Shown: in pieces, positions 1-9,544 of the stretch | How the letters are laid out: each line of letters begins with the position of its first letter | Position numbering within the stretch: position 1 is the first letter of the stretch | Notes under the pieces: model-generated | What the model saw: the letters and a program-made list of their open reading frames with translations, nothing else | Told to the model about the DNA's origin: nothing | Databases searched by the model: none | Origin: CAZCVI01 sp964502145 | GTDB taxonomy: Bacteria; Acidobacteriota; Aminicenantia; UBA2199 | Direction: 5' to 3' | Length of the DNA: 51,923 nt | NCBI GenBank assembly: GCA_964502145.1 | Contig: CAZCVI010000049.1 | Location: 1-51,923 of the forward strand | Program-made: the position numbers and the translations under genes

Positions 1-140
1 ATTTTGTCCAACAAGGGACAATGATGAGTGATTTTCAGTCGTGGATGACCGATGGGCGGAAAAAATGATACTATTAGGCTTGGCAATGCTTTTATTCGCT
101 TTTCGACGATTAAATATAGTTACTGTTCAGAATCCAAATA

Positions 141-212
141 AGTAGACGCGACATCCCTGTCGCATTATTTTAATCCTCCGCCCATCAATGCGACAAGGAT
201 GTCGCGTCTACT
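141..212. repeat. REP-like palindrome, 24-bp arms
   Basis: Positions 141-164 and 189-212 are inverted copies with one mismatch in 24 bases, around a 24-base loop. The arms begin AGTAGACGCGACATCC. The right arm ends exactly where the IS66-type ORF on the minus strand meets its stop codon, so the palindrome probably inserted into that ORF. It resembles the short palindromes dispersed in many bacterial genomes. That it is mobile is inference. Confidence 0.8.
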
Positions 213-480
213 ATATTTGATAGACATATATATATGGTATCCAGTCTGAATGGACTGAGGGCTGGGATGGTTTGCTTCGTTTTCGCTTCCAATAATGAAA
301 AAGACAATATTTAAGATCATTACGACGGCAATACGCCGCCTGACTTAAACCACTCTTTTCCCAACCCTTAAAATGATCATGCCAAAAAGATGGAATAACC
401 TTCGACCTAACCAGCGGCGTTTCATTATTAGCCGATAAAAATTCCGACGATAAACCGGTTGACTCTTGCGATTCATGCAT
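211..480 (-). CDS. IS66-type insertion element accessory protein, probably truncated
   Basis: This 89-residue protein carries the pattern seen in IS66-type accessory (TnpA-like) proteins: FW-x-x-HF-x-x-W, then SGLSQAAYCRRN, then an FHYWKRK segment, at about residues 32-72. Family members help transposition and are normally followed by tnpB and tnpC, but neither is visible here. The ATG at 480 was chosen because AGGAGG lies just upstream of it; a TTG at 495 is possible but overlaps that site. The stop codon falls at the edge of the 141-212 palindrome and the last residues are low in family character, so the C-terminus looks cut off. I take it as a remnant of an insertion sequence beside the accessory region. 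Confidence 0.6.
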   Translation of the reverse strand: MHESQESTGLSSEFLSANNETPLVRSKVIPSFWHDHFKGWEKSGLSQAAYCRRNDLKYCLFHYWKRKRSKPSQPSVHSDWIPYIYVYQI

Positions 481-648
481 AAAATACCTCCTCAAATTTT
501 GTTATGGGGATATTTTACTCCATTTGAGAGAAAAAAAAAGATGTGGTTCCCTAAGCGCTTACATTGCTTTTCCTTCAAATACTCCCACGATCACACGCGC
601 CGTCCCCCGCCCCTTCATGCGCTTTATGGGTTTTATGAGGGCGTCTGA

Positions 649-1818
649 TCAAGATAAAGAAAAACAGGGCAATCCCTTTTTTATTCTTAACCGGGACAAC
701 TCCTTTTGCTTTGATTCCTTGAAACGTTTGGGTTCCCACGTCTCGCATTTACCGTGTTGCGGGTTTAATCTGAAGGATATATGATAGACCTCCGGTTTTT
801 TTCTGCGAATAGATACCTTGTTAATCGGAGACAGGAATTTTAGCTTGGTGGTGGCCCCCCGACCTGGATCAATGCAAACATACCGGTGCCATTCGTGCAG
901 GGTATCCGCCAAGGCCAGGATATATCCAAAAGGATTCAAATCAAAATCAATGGCCCCCTCCTTGTGATGCTCAAAAATTCCCAATGCGGCCAGTTGATAT
1001 ATCTCGTGATACATCATGCGCTCCGCGCTCAATTTAGGGGTGTGATCCATTAGGAAATGGAGTAATTCCAAACTGCCGATGATGGGATGAAGCTTGCCAC
1101 TTCCATAAAATGGTTCCTTCAGCAATCTATTATCAATACGTCTCAATTGTTTCTGAAACAAAGGAATCAAATGGGAAAATTGCTTGCGGAAATACTGCGG
1201 CAATGGTTTTACCTGAAAATAGTTTTTGCTGCTGGCATACAAGGTATCCCCGAGGTATTTCTTTTGAACCAATTCAATGGGGTAACCAAAATCATGCAAG
1301 ATTGCGGTGATATACCAAGTGATGGTAATAAATTCCTGCCATTGGTTTTCATTCTTCAGTAAATTTTTGCATTGAGGGGAGAGTATTTGTTCAAGGTTGC
1401 TGCGTATAGCCGAGTAAAAGGGATCTTCCAGGTCAAAAATCAACCGCTGCCCGACCCAGCAAACATTGGCACAATGTAATATATGATCCCGGTACAATTT
1501 ACCCGGCCCATTGGTTTTGATCCGGTGTTCCATCCACTCCAGATGAATCAACTCTTTAAACATATTACCGAAGCGCGGAGAAGGGATCAATAAGTCAAGG
1601 AGATGCAAAAAATCGGCAGTGATTGTTTTGATCAGTGTACCTTTTCCCTTGTCGTAAGAATCGTAGATATGGGTGATGAGTCTTTCTTCCGTGTTGTCAA
1701 GAGGCTCGGAATTGACACCGGAAATGTAGGGCTTCGGAATGGTGCTATCCTCTATGAATTCAAAAACGCTGTCAATAAAGGCTTTTAGTTGCTCAAATGT
1801 CCCGAAATCCATAGTCAC
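649..1818 (-). CDS. HD-domain protein, third gene of the STAND/ParA operon
   Basis: The 389-residue protein is probably a metal-dependent phosphohydrolase of the HD superfamily. Visible candidate ligands, in order, are H112/H115 (RDHILH), the H175-D176 pair in AILHDFGYP, H244 in KLHPIIG, H284/H285 in FEHHKEG, and D305 in ALADTLHEW. This order matches the HD fold, in which the ligands bind one or two metals. No fused second domain is obvious; the last 70 residues are basic. The GTG at 1818 is preferred because AGGTGG lies 6 bases upstream and the start overlaps the ParA stop as GTGA; an ATG at 1812 is the alternative. As the distal gene of the operon it could be the effector, for example a nucleotide hydrolase, but the substrate is unknown. 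Confidence 0.6.
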   Translation of the reverse strand: MTMDFGTFEQLKAFIDSVFEFIEDSTIPKPYISGVNSEPLDNTEERLITHIYDSYDKGKGTLIKTITADFLHLLDLLIPSPRFGNMFKELIHLEWMEHRIKTNGPGKLYRDHILHCANVCWVGQRLIFDLEDPFYSAIRSNLEQILSPQCKNLLKNENQWQEFITITWYITAILHDFGYPIELVQKKYLGDTLYASSKNYFQVKPLPQYFRKQFSHLIPLFQKQLRRIDNRLLKEPFYGSGKLHPIIGSLELLHFLMDHTPKLSAERMMYHEIYQLAALGIFEHHKEGAIDFDLNPFGYILALADTLHEWHRYVCIDPGRGATTKLKFLSPINKVSIRRKKPEVYHISFRLNPQHGKCETWEPKRFKESKQKELSRLRIKKGLPCFSLS

Positions 1819-2708
1819 TGGTTGCCACCTGACTTTGAGGTCTGCGACGAAATGAGACTCTTGGCCACCTGACGTAAGTCTGGCGGGATTTCGAGACTCA
1901 AGATTGTTTTGGGATTAATAATGGTCTCAATGTTGCGGATGTTTTCATTTTCCCCGATAATCATCAGCCCATTGGGCTTGCTTAAAATATCTTTTTTGAT
2001 TGTAGCGCAAACCAGTTTCTCATCCGCAGACACGTCATTGGATTCCAATAATGTATCAATGGTTTGGGCCAATTGTTGCAGGGAGAAGTCCGTGGGTGTG
2101 CGGTTGAGTATGATTTTTAATGCCGTCATATTAATCTTCCAACTGGCAGCTCTTTCCAGGATGTCTTTAAACAGGCCCAAAAAGGAGACAATATTGTCGG
2201 TGGTGCAAAACAACGGGGTGGTGTTCATGCGTTTGATGATGGCTTCTGAAAGTAGAATCAAGCCCGGATGATCGTCGATAATGATGTTTTGAAAGCCTGC
2301 TTTTTCCAGATATATGAATAATTCCAGCAAGTTGTCCGTGATCTCGTGGGTATATATTTCATTGGCCAGTTTGATGTACATCTTTTTCAAAATTTCCAGG
2401 CGACTGGAGATGTCAGCTTGCGGTTTAAAGTGACTGACAATAAAATAAAGGTTTTCGACCTCTTTATGTTGAATGGCGATTTGACCTGCAATCTCTTTCT
2501 TTTTCTTGGTTTCCGATAGTAGGAAGTCTGAAAAATCATAAACCAAATTGTCTTCTAAATAGATACTACGCAACCCTTGGGCCTGGAAATCAAGATCAAT
2601 CATGCAGGTTTTTTCTTTTTCAATCTGGGCGAGGTATTTGCCCAGGAAAAGGCTGAAGGTGGTTTTCCCCACGCCGCCTTTATGAGAGTGAACGGAATAT
2701 AGTTTCAT
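1815..2708 (-). CDS. ParA/MinD-like P-loop ATPase
   Basis: This 297-residue protein starts with a deviant Walker A motif, KGGVGKTT, at residues 10-17, followed by a DLDFQAQG segment near residue 38 and a Walker B-like strand ending IIIDDHPGL near residue 140. These are typical of the ParA/MinD/SIMIBI class of dimerising ATPases, which usually partition DNA or position complexes. No parB gene or centromere-like repeat is nearby, so plasmid partitioning is unlikely. The start codon overlaps the stop of the upstream STAND gene as TAATG, with AAAGGAGG 4 bases before it, so the two proteins are probably made in a fixed ratio. The C-terminal 60 residues are not recognisable. A signalling or assembly role within this operon is inference. 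Confidence 0.8.
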   Translation of the reverse strand: MKLYSVHSHKGGVGKTTFSLFLGKYLAQIEKEKTCMIDLDFQAQGLRSIYLEDNLVYDFSDFLLSETKKKKEIAGQIAIQHKEVENLYFIVSHFKPQADISSRLEILKKMYIKLANEIYTHEITDNLLELFIYLEKAGFQNIIIDDHPGLILLSEAIIKRMNTTPLFCTTDNIVSFLGLFKDILERAASWKINMTALKIILNRTPTDFSLQQLAQTIDTLLESNDVSADEKLVCATIKKDILSKPNGLMIIGENENIRNIETIINPKTILSLEIPPDLRQVAKSLISSQTSKSGGNQ

Positions 2709-5700
2709 TAAGCCTCCTTTGCGCTGGATACCAGCATCTCTTTTTCTATTTTTACTTTTAAAGTGTTTTCTACCATTGTTTTGACCATGTTCAAAAAGCC
2801 ACGGATTTCTTTTAACAAGCGGGGGCGGTCTCCCTGGGAATTGAGCTGTTCCAATAAAAGTCTCACGATGTTTTCCTGGTTAGGGAGGGTTATATTTACG
2901 AATTGGATGGCATAAAAATCCAAGACCAGCCATTGGTATGCTTCCGGCAATTCTTTGAAGATCCCATTCAATATTAAGATCATCTGCTCCTGTTGTTCCA
3001 GGTTTAGGACGGGGAATTGTGAGGTTATCTGAAAGATCAATGCTTCCAATCGGAGCCTGGAGCCGCATATGGTGGTAATTCGTTTAATGTCGTTCTCCTT
3101 CTCATCCAATAAACGAAGGAAAACATGGTCGGTGGGATGATGGATGTTTTCATTGATTTCCTCAACCAATCTTGAATCTATATAGTCGGGAAAGGATTTG
3201 ATAAAAGATGAAACGGACAATTCCTTCAGCATAACCTGGTGAAGCTGGTGGATTAATTGAAAATCCTGACTGGAGTTCAATTTCTTTTTCAAAAGGGCCA
3301 TTAAGTCTTGAACAATTAGATCCGTGCTATCATCTATGGATGAATCCTTAATCATATACAGTAACGTGGTCAGAAAAGCTTTTATCATCACTCTTTTTTG
3401 CGAAATTAATGCCAATATTATTTTTAAAAAATAAAACCGGTACTTGCTTAACAAATCCTTAAGGTCTGCGATTTCAATCTCCTCCAATATCTTTGCAGTA
3501 TCTTGAATCGATTGGAGGTTATCGATCAATAGAAGATTTTCTACCAGCTCTAATTTTAAAACAACTTTGAATTCGTCATCTATTTCAAATTTAAGAGATA
3601 TCTTCATATAGTTGATTGCAATTTCATAATTTCCCTTTTTTCTTTCTACCATAGCCATGAGGACCAATGCCTTAGGTTTCTCTGGATATTTATCCAGAAT
3701 GCGCTTCCCTAATTGTTCTGCTTTCCCTATTTCCTCGTGGTATAGATAATGCGTTGCCAACTCAAATAACGAATCTTGTTGGTCCGGGTTGATGCGGACA
3801 ATGGTTTTTAACGTTTGTGCATACTTTTCAAGTTGCGAGGTTTGCTTATAGAGTTCGGCCAATTTTTTCAATTTTCGAATATCCCGTTGCTTATCTCGTA
3901 GTGAGAGCTCCAACTTCTCAATGGCTTTTTGAGTTTCGCCATCTTTTATGAATTGCGCCACCTCTTCCAGAACAGAGTCCTTGATCATCTCTCCATCGAT
4001 TAATTGCAATACACTTCTTTGGTCTGGTGTTAAATCTTTTGCTATTTTTTCGATTTTTTTTCCTTTAACCAACTCCACCACATATTTGAAGGTTTTTAAC
4101 AGGGCACCTTTTTCTGGATTTTCGTAATGAACAGACAGTACGGTGTCAATCTCTTTCAAAAAAGGGTAAATCCTTTTTCCGTGTTTATTAAACAAAGACA
4201 ATACCACAATATAATAAAGTCCCTGCACAATAGCATCGATAGGTATATTTGCAATAAATTTTAATGCTTTATTGGCCAACGCCAATGAATCATTAAAATC
4301 ATTTTCCCGGAAAATATCTCGGCTTTTGGTCAAGTACTCAAGAAACAACACCAGCTCAATAGGCCCATCGTCAGCTTTCTCTTGCAATAGATTTTCTAAA
4401 AGAGTAATGGCCTCATCGCTTTTTCCTTCATTATGCAAAAGGAATGAATAGCTCATCTTGGCCTCGAAAGAGACGTCCCTCAAATCATTTTTTTCTGCTA
4501 TCTCTATGGCGTGCTGAAAATTTTCTTCCGCTTGGGCAAATTGGTTTAGGTCTCCATAACACTTCCCGATATTTTCAAATGAGGTGGCTTCGCCTTTTTG
4601 GTTTTTTTCCGTTTGGTATATAGAAAGTATTTTTTTGCCTATTGCCAGTGCTTTTTCAATGAAGTTGATATCGTAGAATAATGCTGCGATCCTTTCTAAA
4701 AATTCTGTAGGCAAATTGATCTCTGTCGCATTTAAAATCATGGATTCAATTTCAACTATTACTTTTTCGATTTTTTCACGTTTATTCAAAGAGGAATACA
4801 TCGCTGCCAGTCCCATAGCTGCTAGAATAATTAGGAAGGACTCATTTTTTTCTTTGGCGAGCTCCATGCATTTTTGGAAATAGTCCTCTGCTTCCAGAAA
4901 TTGGTGATTATTCACAAGAAACTCCGCTTTCCAATAATAGAGGATACCCAAACCCAAAGTTGTTGACCTGTTATCCATCCACTCCAAGATTTCATCGATT
5001 TTATTTAATCCGCCGCTAATATCACCTGCCTTTTGAAATATTAAAAACATCTTGAAGAAAATGTCTTCCAATAGGTCAACGTGGTTTTTATTTTTACTCA
5101 TCTCCAAGCCTTTGTCCAAATAATTCAAGGCTTTTTCGTAATCACTCTCTTCCAAATAAATATCGCCGATTTTGGATAAAACAAGAATGGTTTGCCCAAT
5201 GTCACCTTCAAAATATTTTAGTGCCGTATCAAACAACTGGAGCTTTTGTTTGGTATCCGTTTCAGCATACCCCTGGAATTTATAAGCGTTCCCCACGTAA
5301 ACATTAATAAGCGGGTTAGCAGGTTTTTCCCCGATGCGAATAATGGTTTGGGCAAAAGTTCTCAGCTCTTCCGTTCGATCTGTATCCGATAGAATGTCCA
5401 CCAGTATTAACAGACAGCGGACTGTTTCCAGTGGTTCTGTTTCCATTCCCTGGTATATTTCGATGGCCCGACGGATATTCTCTTCTACCTGGGCTAAAAA
5501 TGATTGCCCCACGCTTTTGCCCAGTTTAAAATAGCCCCGTGCTACAATACGAAATACATTGGCCGCTTCGTCCAGGCGATTCTCCGCTTTTGCTGAAAAC
5601 GCTTTGTGAATTTGGGTCTGCAAAACCGTATCATCCTGTCTTGATTGGACCAATTCATAAATCATTTGTTCGTTTTCATCGGTTTTGTCCAGAAGTTCTT

Positions 5701-7060
5701 TCTGCCATTTTTCATAAAAACTTTTGTGCGGGGATTCCCCATCAGCCGTATAGTGCTTGATATAATTAAAATAGGGGGTATAGTCGGTGGTGTTGTCTTT
5801 TGGTTCTATTTCTTTTTTGGTCCATAGCTTGTTTTTTAATTCCGTGGGATCAAAAAAGAGGTCCACAAAATGGATAAAAAAGTCCAATATAACCCCTTTT
5901 CGTTGCAGCACGCTTTTTTGATACCAGATGAAAAACATCATGGGAACCATGATATAAATGTCCGATTTCTCCCTTTTTTCCTTGATATTTTGCACGAAGT
6001 TCTTCTTGCGTAATCGATTGAGCAGGGTGCGGACACTTTCCTCCGTATTGAAGGTATCTTCCGCCATCTCTTTAACCGTGGCATTCCCACCCCGGCGGGC
6101 CAGTGCGTTCAGAATTTCCCGCGACTCATAATCCACAAATTTTTCCAATATCCACTCGTACAAGGGCGTGGATTTGTTGATCATGTCATTTAATAGGTAG
6201 ACCAACGTGTCCACGTTTTTCTCTACCAGACACTCATAGAGATGAATCATCAACCGGGTATTGCCGCCGGTCAGGTATTGGAAAGCCCTGATCTTGTTCT
6301 TTAATTTTTCCTGATTTGCCAATAAGAACAGGTTATTGTCATACTGCGCCCGTTTGATAATCAGTTCATAAAAATCGTCCAGCGGTTTTAACTCTACCAT
6401 CACAAAAGATCGGTAGCCATAATCATGGGCCGATTCGGGATCTTCCAGACCAGAACAAATCAGAATAATGTCCGGGTCTGCCACCAATTGGGCAAAGATA
6501 TCCTGTGAACTATTTTTTCCCGCATTCTTTTTCCCTTTTTTTCGCAAGACCCGGTACACGATGGCATCGAAATTCTCAAGGAAAAGCACCAGCTTTTTCC
6601 CTTCCGCCAGCAAACAGCTTTTTAAGATATCAAAACTGGTGGTGATATGCTCTTTAAGCTGTTGCAGATTTTTTTTCCATAATTGGGTTTGCACCAGGGA
6701 TATTTCTGGAGCGCTCTCTTCCAGGATAATCTCAAAGGTACGCAGGATTAATTTTTCAACGGAATTAAAGTCTTCCTGTTCATTAAAAAAAACCGGGATG
6801 ATTTGTTTTAACAACCCTGCCCGTTGAGCCTTTAACTGGTACTTGGCAGCCAGGAACAGTGACGTTTTCCCAATACCACGCTCGGCTTTGATAAAAAGAT
6901 TTTTTTTATTCTCTGCCAGGGCGGAGGGAATCATATTATTATAGATATGGGAAAAGATCATTTCCAGTTCTTTCTCTCTACCGATAAAAGTTTTTAAAAA
7001 CATCTCTTCCGGCATTTGCGTCGGTCGGTAAGACCATTGGGTGGCATGGACACCATTCAT
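2708..7060 (-). CDS. Large STAND-like ATPase with winged helix and TPR repeats
   Basis: This is a 1450-residue protein. Residues 20-300 form a P-loop NTPase module: FIGREKE at 25-31, Walker A ERGIGKTS at 60-67, Walker B LVLFLENFD at 157-165, then a SGLEDP segment typical of AAA/STAND sensor regions. A winged-helix-like stretch follows (about 310-380). From about 450 to 1250 there are many degenerate TPR units, recognisable by A-x-x-x-F/Y spacing such as EAEDYFQKCMELAKE and QAEENFQHAIEIAEK. This architecture (switch ATPase plus a long superhelical sensor) is that of STAND proteins, many of which are defence or signalling receptors. The ATG at 7060 has GAGGTG upstream. It is the first gene of the operon and is coupled to the ParA-like gene. 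No effector domain is fused, which suggests the partners supply the output. Confidence 0.75.
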   Translation of the reverse strand: MNGVHATQWSYRPTQMPEEMFLKTFIGREKELEMIFSHIYNNMIPSALAENKKNLFIKAERGIGKTSLFLAAKYQLKAQRAGLLKQIIPVFFNEQEDFNSVEKLILRTFEIILEESAPEISLVQTQLWKKNLQQLKEHITTSFDILKSCLLAEGKKLVLFLENFDAIVYRVLRKKGKKNAGKNSSQDIFAQLVADPDIILICSGLEDPESAHDYGYRSFVMVELKPLDDFYELIIKRAQYDNNLFLLANQEKLKNKIRAFQYLTGGNTRLMIHLYECLVEKNVDTLVYLLNDMINKSTPLYEWILEKFVDYESREILNALARRGGNATVKEMAEDTFNTEESVRTLLNRLRKKNFVQNIKEKREKSDIYIMVPMMFFIWYQKSVLQRKGVILDFFIHFVDLFFDPTELKNKLWTKKEIEPKDNTTDYTPYFNYIKHYTADGESPHKSFYEKWQKELLDKTDENEQMIYELVQSRQDDTVLQTQIHKAFSAKAENRLDEAANVFRIVARGYFKLGKSVGQSFLAQVEENIRRAIEIYQGMETEPLETVRCLLILVDILSDTDRTEELRTFAQTIIRIGEKPANPLINVYVGNAYKFQGYAETDTKQKLQLFDTALKYFEGDIGQTILVLSKIGDIYLEESDYEKALNYLDKGLEMSKNKNHVDLLEDIFFKMFLIFQKAGDISGGLNKIDEILEWMDNRSTTLGLGILYYWKAEFLVNNHQFLEAEDYFQKCMELAKEKNESFLIILAAMGLAAMYSSLNKREKIEKVIVEIESMILNATEINLPTEFLERIAALFYDINFIEKALAIGKKILSIYQTEKNQKGEATSFENIGKCYGDLNQFAQAEENFQHAIEIAEKNDLRDVSFEAKMSYSFLLHNEGKSDEAITLLENLLQEKADDGPIELVLFLEYLTKSRDIFRENDFNDSLALANKALKFIANIPIDAIVQGLYYIVVLSLFNKHGKRIYPFLKEIDTVLSVHYENPEKGALLKTFKYVVELVKGKKIEKIAKDLTPDQRSVLQLIDGEMIKDSVLEEVAQFIKDGETQKAIEKLELSLRDKQRDIRKLKKLAELYKQTSQLEKYAQTLKTIVRINPDQQDSLFELATHYLYHEEIGKAEQLGKRILDKYPEKPKALVLMAMVERKKGNYEIAINYMKISLKFEIDDEFKVVLKLELVENLLLIDNLQSIQDTAKILEEIEIADLKDLLSKYRFYFLKIILALISQKRVMIKAFLTTLLYMIKDSSIDDSTDLIVQDLMALLKKKLNSSQDFQLIHQLHQVMLKELSVSSFIKSFPDYIDSRLVEEINENIHHPTDHVFLRLLDEKENDIKRITTICGSRLRLEALIFQITSQFPVLNLEQQEQMILILNGIFKELPEAYQWLVLDFYAIQFVNITLPNQENIVRLLLEQLNSQGDRPRLLKEIRGFLNMVKTMVENTLKVKIEKEMLVSSAKEA

Positions 7061-7224
7061 TTTTCACCTCTATCGAAACGTGCATGTTTTGTTGTTAGTG
7101 ATAGTAGACGTCTTTTTGGTACAGTAATGAGATGATGTGGCGTGAGTTGGGGTGGCTTGCCGAAAAACTCCCGGCTGATCACTAAAAAAAGCCTCAATAC
7201 ATAACTTGCATGTTTCATGAACCG

Positions 7225-7253
7225 ATTTTGCCACAACATCCATGTTATGTCAA
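7225..7253 (-). promoter_or_regulatory. Promoter of the STAND-ParA-HD operon
   Basis: On the minus strand a perfect TTGACA (7248-7253) lies 17 bases before CAAAAT (7225-7230). Transcription would start near 7218 and leave a leader of about 155 bases before the ATG at 7060. The fit to a sigma-70-type promoter is good at -35 and moderate at -10. Confidence 0.5.
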
Positions 7254-7716
7254 GAGGGTTTTTAATTTTTTTTTAAATAATTGCACCCGTTTAATTAATA
7301 TGAATGGGGAGGGGTAATAAAACCGTATTTAACACAAAACGTAGGCAATACGCGGCACCTTGTTGACCGTTCCTTTGGGTTCTATTGGATTGGTAATTTA
7401 TCAATGGGAGTAACTGTTCGGGCCATGGGCTGTGGAACGAAGTCTGACCTCCCCCGTTGCGGACGTGCGGGCTTGTTTATGGCCAAAGGATATCTCTCCA
7501 TGTTTAACACGCACCCGGTTTCCTGCTTCTTATGGATGGGTTTAATGAGATTACCGTGGAAAAACGACCATTGCTGCTGGAATTAAAACACTTGTAGGAG
7601 TGTTGTCTCGGTATCCAACTGGTGTTGACCAGTCGTTATGATATGCGGGGAGTTTGCTTGTGAATAATCTGATGGAAGGAATCCATAATCGCATTCTCCA
7701 AACGCCAATCATCAGT

Positions 7717-7748
7717 GAAATCATTTTTAATCCGCGCAATCTGTGGTC
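7717..7748 (-). repeat. Dispersed repeat, copy 1 of 4
   Basis: Read on the minus strand it is GACCACAGATTGCGCGGATT followed by AAAAATGATTTC. It matches the copies at 9545, 22503 and 48312 with few differences. It lies upstream of the AAA-ATPase/PDDEXK gene in the same orientation as copy 2, which lies downstream of that gene. Confidence 0.75.
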
Positions 7749-7756
7749 TCTTTTCC

Positions 7757-7795
7757 TTGACTTTTCCCCATCCTAGTGGTATCTTTAAAAATACC
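7757..7795 (+). promoter_or_regulatory. Promoter with overlapping dyad, AAA-ATPase/PDDEXK gene
   Basis: TTGACT at 7757-7762, a 17-base spacer and TATCTT at 7780-7785 make a plausible sigma-70-type promoter. An inverted repeat GGTAT-N8-ATACC (7778-7795) covers the -10 box and the start point, as an operator would. Binding by a regulator is inference. Confidence 0.4.
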
Positions 7796-7833
7796 GGGTT
7801 CCATTGATGGCTCTCGGTAAGGAGTATGCAAGT

Positions 7834-9390
7834 ATGAATAAAAGAAAAAAACTACCCATCAGCATATCCACCTTCTCCAATTTAATTAATGGCAATTACA
7901 TTTACGTGGATAAGACCCAATATATCTATAGAATTGTTAACCAGGGTGGCGCATTCTTTCTCTCCCGGCCCCGGCGTTTTGGGAAATCCCTGCTGGTTTC
8001 CACGTTGAAGGAGATTTTTCTGGGCAATAAGGAACTCTTTAAAGATTGCTGGATTTATGACAAGATTGCGTGGGAGACGTATACCGTATTGCACATGGAT
8101 TTCTCCGAGGTTTTCTCCCAAGCCACTGGAATTTATCAAGCGTTAACTGACATGTTGCACAGACAAGCCAGAGAAAATGCTGTGCAAATAGAAGGGAATA
8201 GTATTCCCGGTTTATTTCTGGACCTCATTCAAAAACTGTCCAAAAACAAACCCATTGTGATCCTTATTGACGAATACGACAAACCGATTACCGATTACTT
8301 GGATAACCCTGAAAAAGCCGAGGAACATCGGAGTGTCCTCAAGCCATTTTTTGGACTTCTCAAAAGCCAAGAAAGAAATATCCGTTTCCTCTTTATGACC
8401 GGGGTCTCCCGCTTCAGTCGCTTATCTGTCTTCAGTGATCTGAATCATTTGGCAGATATCAGTTTTCATCGTGATTTTATGAAACTGCTCGGTTATACCT
8501 CGGAGGAGATTGAATTCTATTTCGCTGACTATATTGAAGAATACTCGACCACTGTACCCGATTACTCCAGGGAAACCTTTTTTGCGAAACTCAAAGACTT
8601 TTATAATGGATATTCCTGGGATGGTGAGACATTTGTTTACAACCCCGTATCCATCACCCATTTTTTCTACGAATATCAGTTTAATCACTTTTGGTTTGCT
8701 ACAGGCACGCCATCTATGCTGATTAAAATGGCCCGTTTAAAAGGATTGGATGTCAGGAGCTTGGAATCCTTTGTGGTAAACAAATCATTTTTTGATACTT
8801 TTGATATTTCCAATATAGATTTGGATTTATTGCTTTTTCAAACCGGGTATTTAACTGTCAAAAGACGTGAGGAACAGCGTTTTTATTTGTCCTACCCCAA
8901 CCGGGAAGTAGAGGATGCATTTATAAACAATCTATTGCAAGAGTTCTCTGGCCAAGCCCCTAAATTTTTTGAAGATTTCAGCCCAGTGATTCAGGATGCG
9001 TTGTTTACCAACAACATCCCTCTTTTGATTGAGCAGATGAAAACGTTCCTGGCCGCGATACCTTATAATCTGGTCACCAGCGATGCGGAAAAATACTATC
9101 ACTTGGTTTTCTATTTGGTTTTAAAAACCGCCATGGGCAAAGTAAGCCCAGTACATCCCACCAGTCGCGGACGCATTGACATGGTTGTGAAAACAGATTT
9201 ATACATATATATTATAGAATTCAAACTGGGCAACGGCGAAAAAGCGCTACAACAAATCAAAGATAAACGCTATTATGAACAATACCTGGGCAAAGGAAAG
9301 AAGGTTATCTTATTGGGTATTGGGTTTTCCCCGGAATTGCGGAACATTGACGATTATACCCAGGAAGAGGCCAACACAATTTCTGCATAA
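7834..9390 (+). CDS. AAA-ATPase-like / PDDEXK nuclease fusion protein
   Basis: This 518-residue protein belongs to the common family of PF09820 (AAA-ATPase-like) followed by PF08011 (PDDEXK_9). The N-terminus LPISISTFSNLI and VDKTQYIY is the family signature. Walker A is SRPRRFGKSLL (44-54) and Walker B is IVILIDEYD (141-149). The C-terminal nuclease-like core is visible as GRIDMVV, then IIEFKLG, that is D and E-x-K. Such genes occur in many copies in some anaerobes and are thought to be mobile or conflict-related; their cellular role is not settled. The ATG at 7834 was chosen because AAGGAG ends 9 bases upstream, rather than the TTG at 7804. Direct repeats flank the gene at 7717 and 9545. 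Confidence 0.9.
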   Translation: MNKRKKLPISISTFSNLINGNYIYVDKTQYIYRIVNQGGAFFLSRPRRFGKSLLVSTLKEIFLGNKELFKDCWIYDKIAWETYTVLHMDFSEVFSQATGIYQALTDMLHRQARENAVQIEGNSIPGLFLDLIQKLSKNKPIVILIDEYDKPITDYLDNPEKAEEHRSVLKPFFGLLKSQERNIRFLFMTGVSRFSRLSVFSDLNHLADISFHRDFMKLLGYTSEEIEFYFADYIEEYSTTVPDYSRETFFAKLKDFYNGYSWDGETFVYNPVSITHFFYEYQFNHFWFATGTPSMLIKMARLKGLDVRSLESFVVNKSFFDTFDISNIDLDLLLFQTGYLTVKRREEQRFYLSYPNREVEDAFINNLLQEFSGQAPKFFEDFSPVIQDALFTNNIPLLIEQMKTFLAAIPYNLVTSDAEKYYHLVFYLVLKTAMGKVSPVHPTSRGRIDMVVKTDLYIYIIEFKLGNGEKALQQIKDKRYYEQYLGKGKKVILLGIGFSPELRNIDDYTQEEANTISA

Positions 9391-9544
9391 ATCCTCTGGC
9401 GGGATAAAAACAGTCCGGTGTCGATTTATATTGCTTTGAACAGAATCTCTTGCCCCAAGAGCATATGAATGCTGTAAATAGCGCGGTGTATAGCCGGGAT
9501 GAGCAAAAAATCATCCATTATAGAAATTGGTGTTTTTAATCTTT

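Larger units (their letters stand above)
7061..7756. other. Long intergenic region
   Basis: About 700 bases between divergent genes. It holds the promoter and leader of the STAND operon and, at 7717-7748, one copy of the dispersed 30-base repeat. No coding signal convinced me in 7260-7700. The short ORFs there have no ribosome binding site or recognisable product. Confidence 0.5.

Noticed and set aside
1815..2708. Plasmid-type partition locus
   Set aside because: There is no parB-like gene and no centromere-like iterons near the ParA-like gene; coupling to the STAND gene suggests another role.
7057..7239. A 60-codon ORF in the leader of the STAND operon that overlaps the STAND start as ATGA
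   Set aside because: Its first codon lies inside the promoter, the inner ATG at 7218 has no ribosome binding site, and the sequence has no recognisable family.
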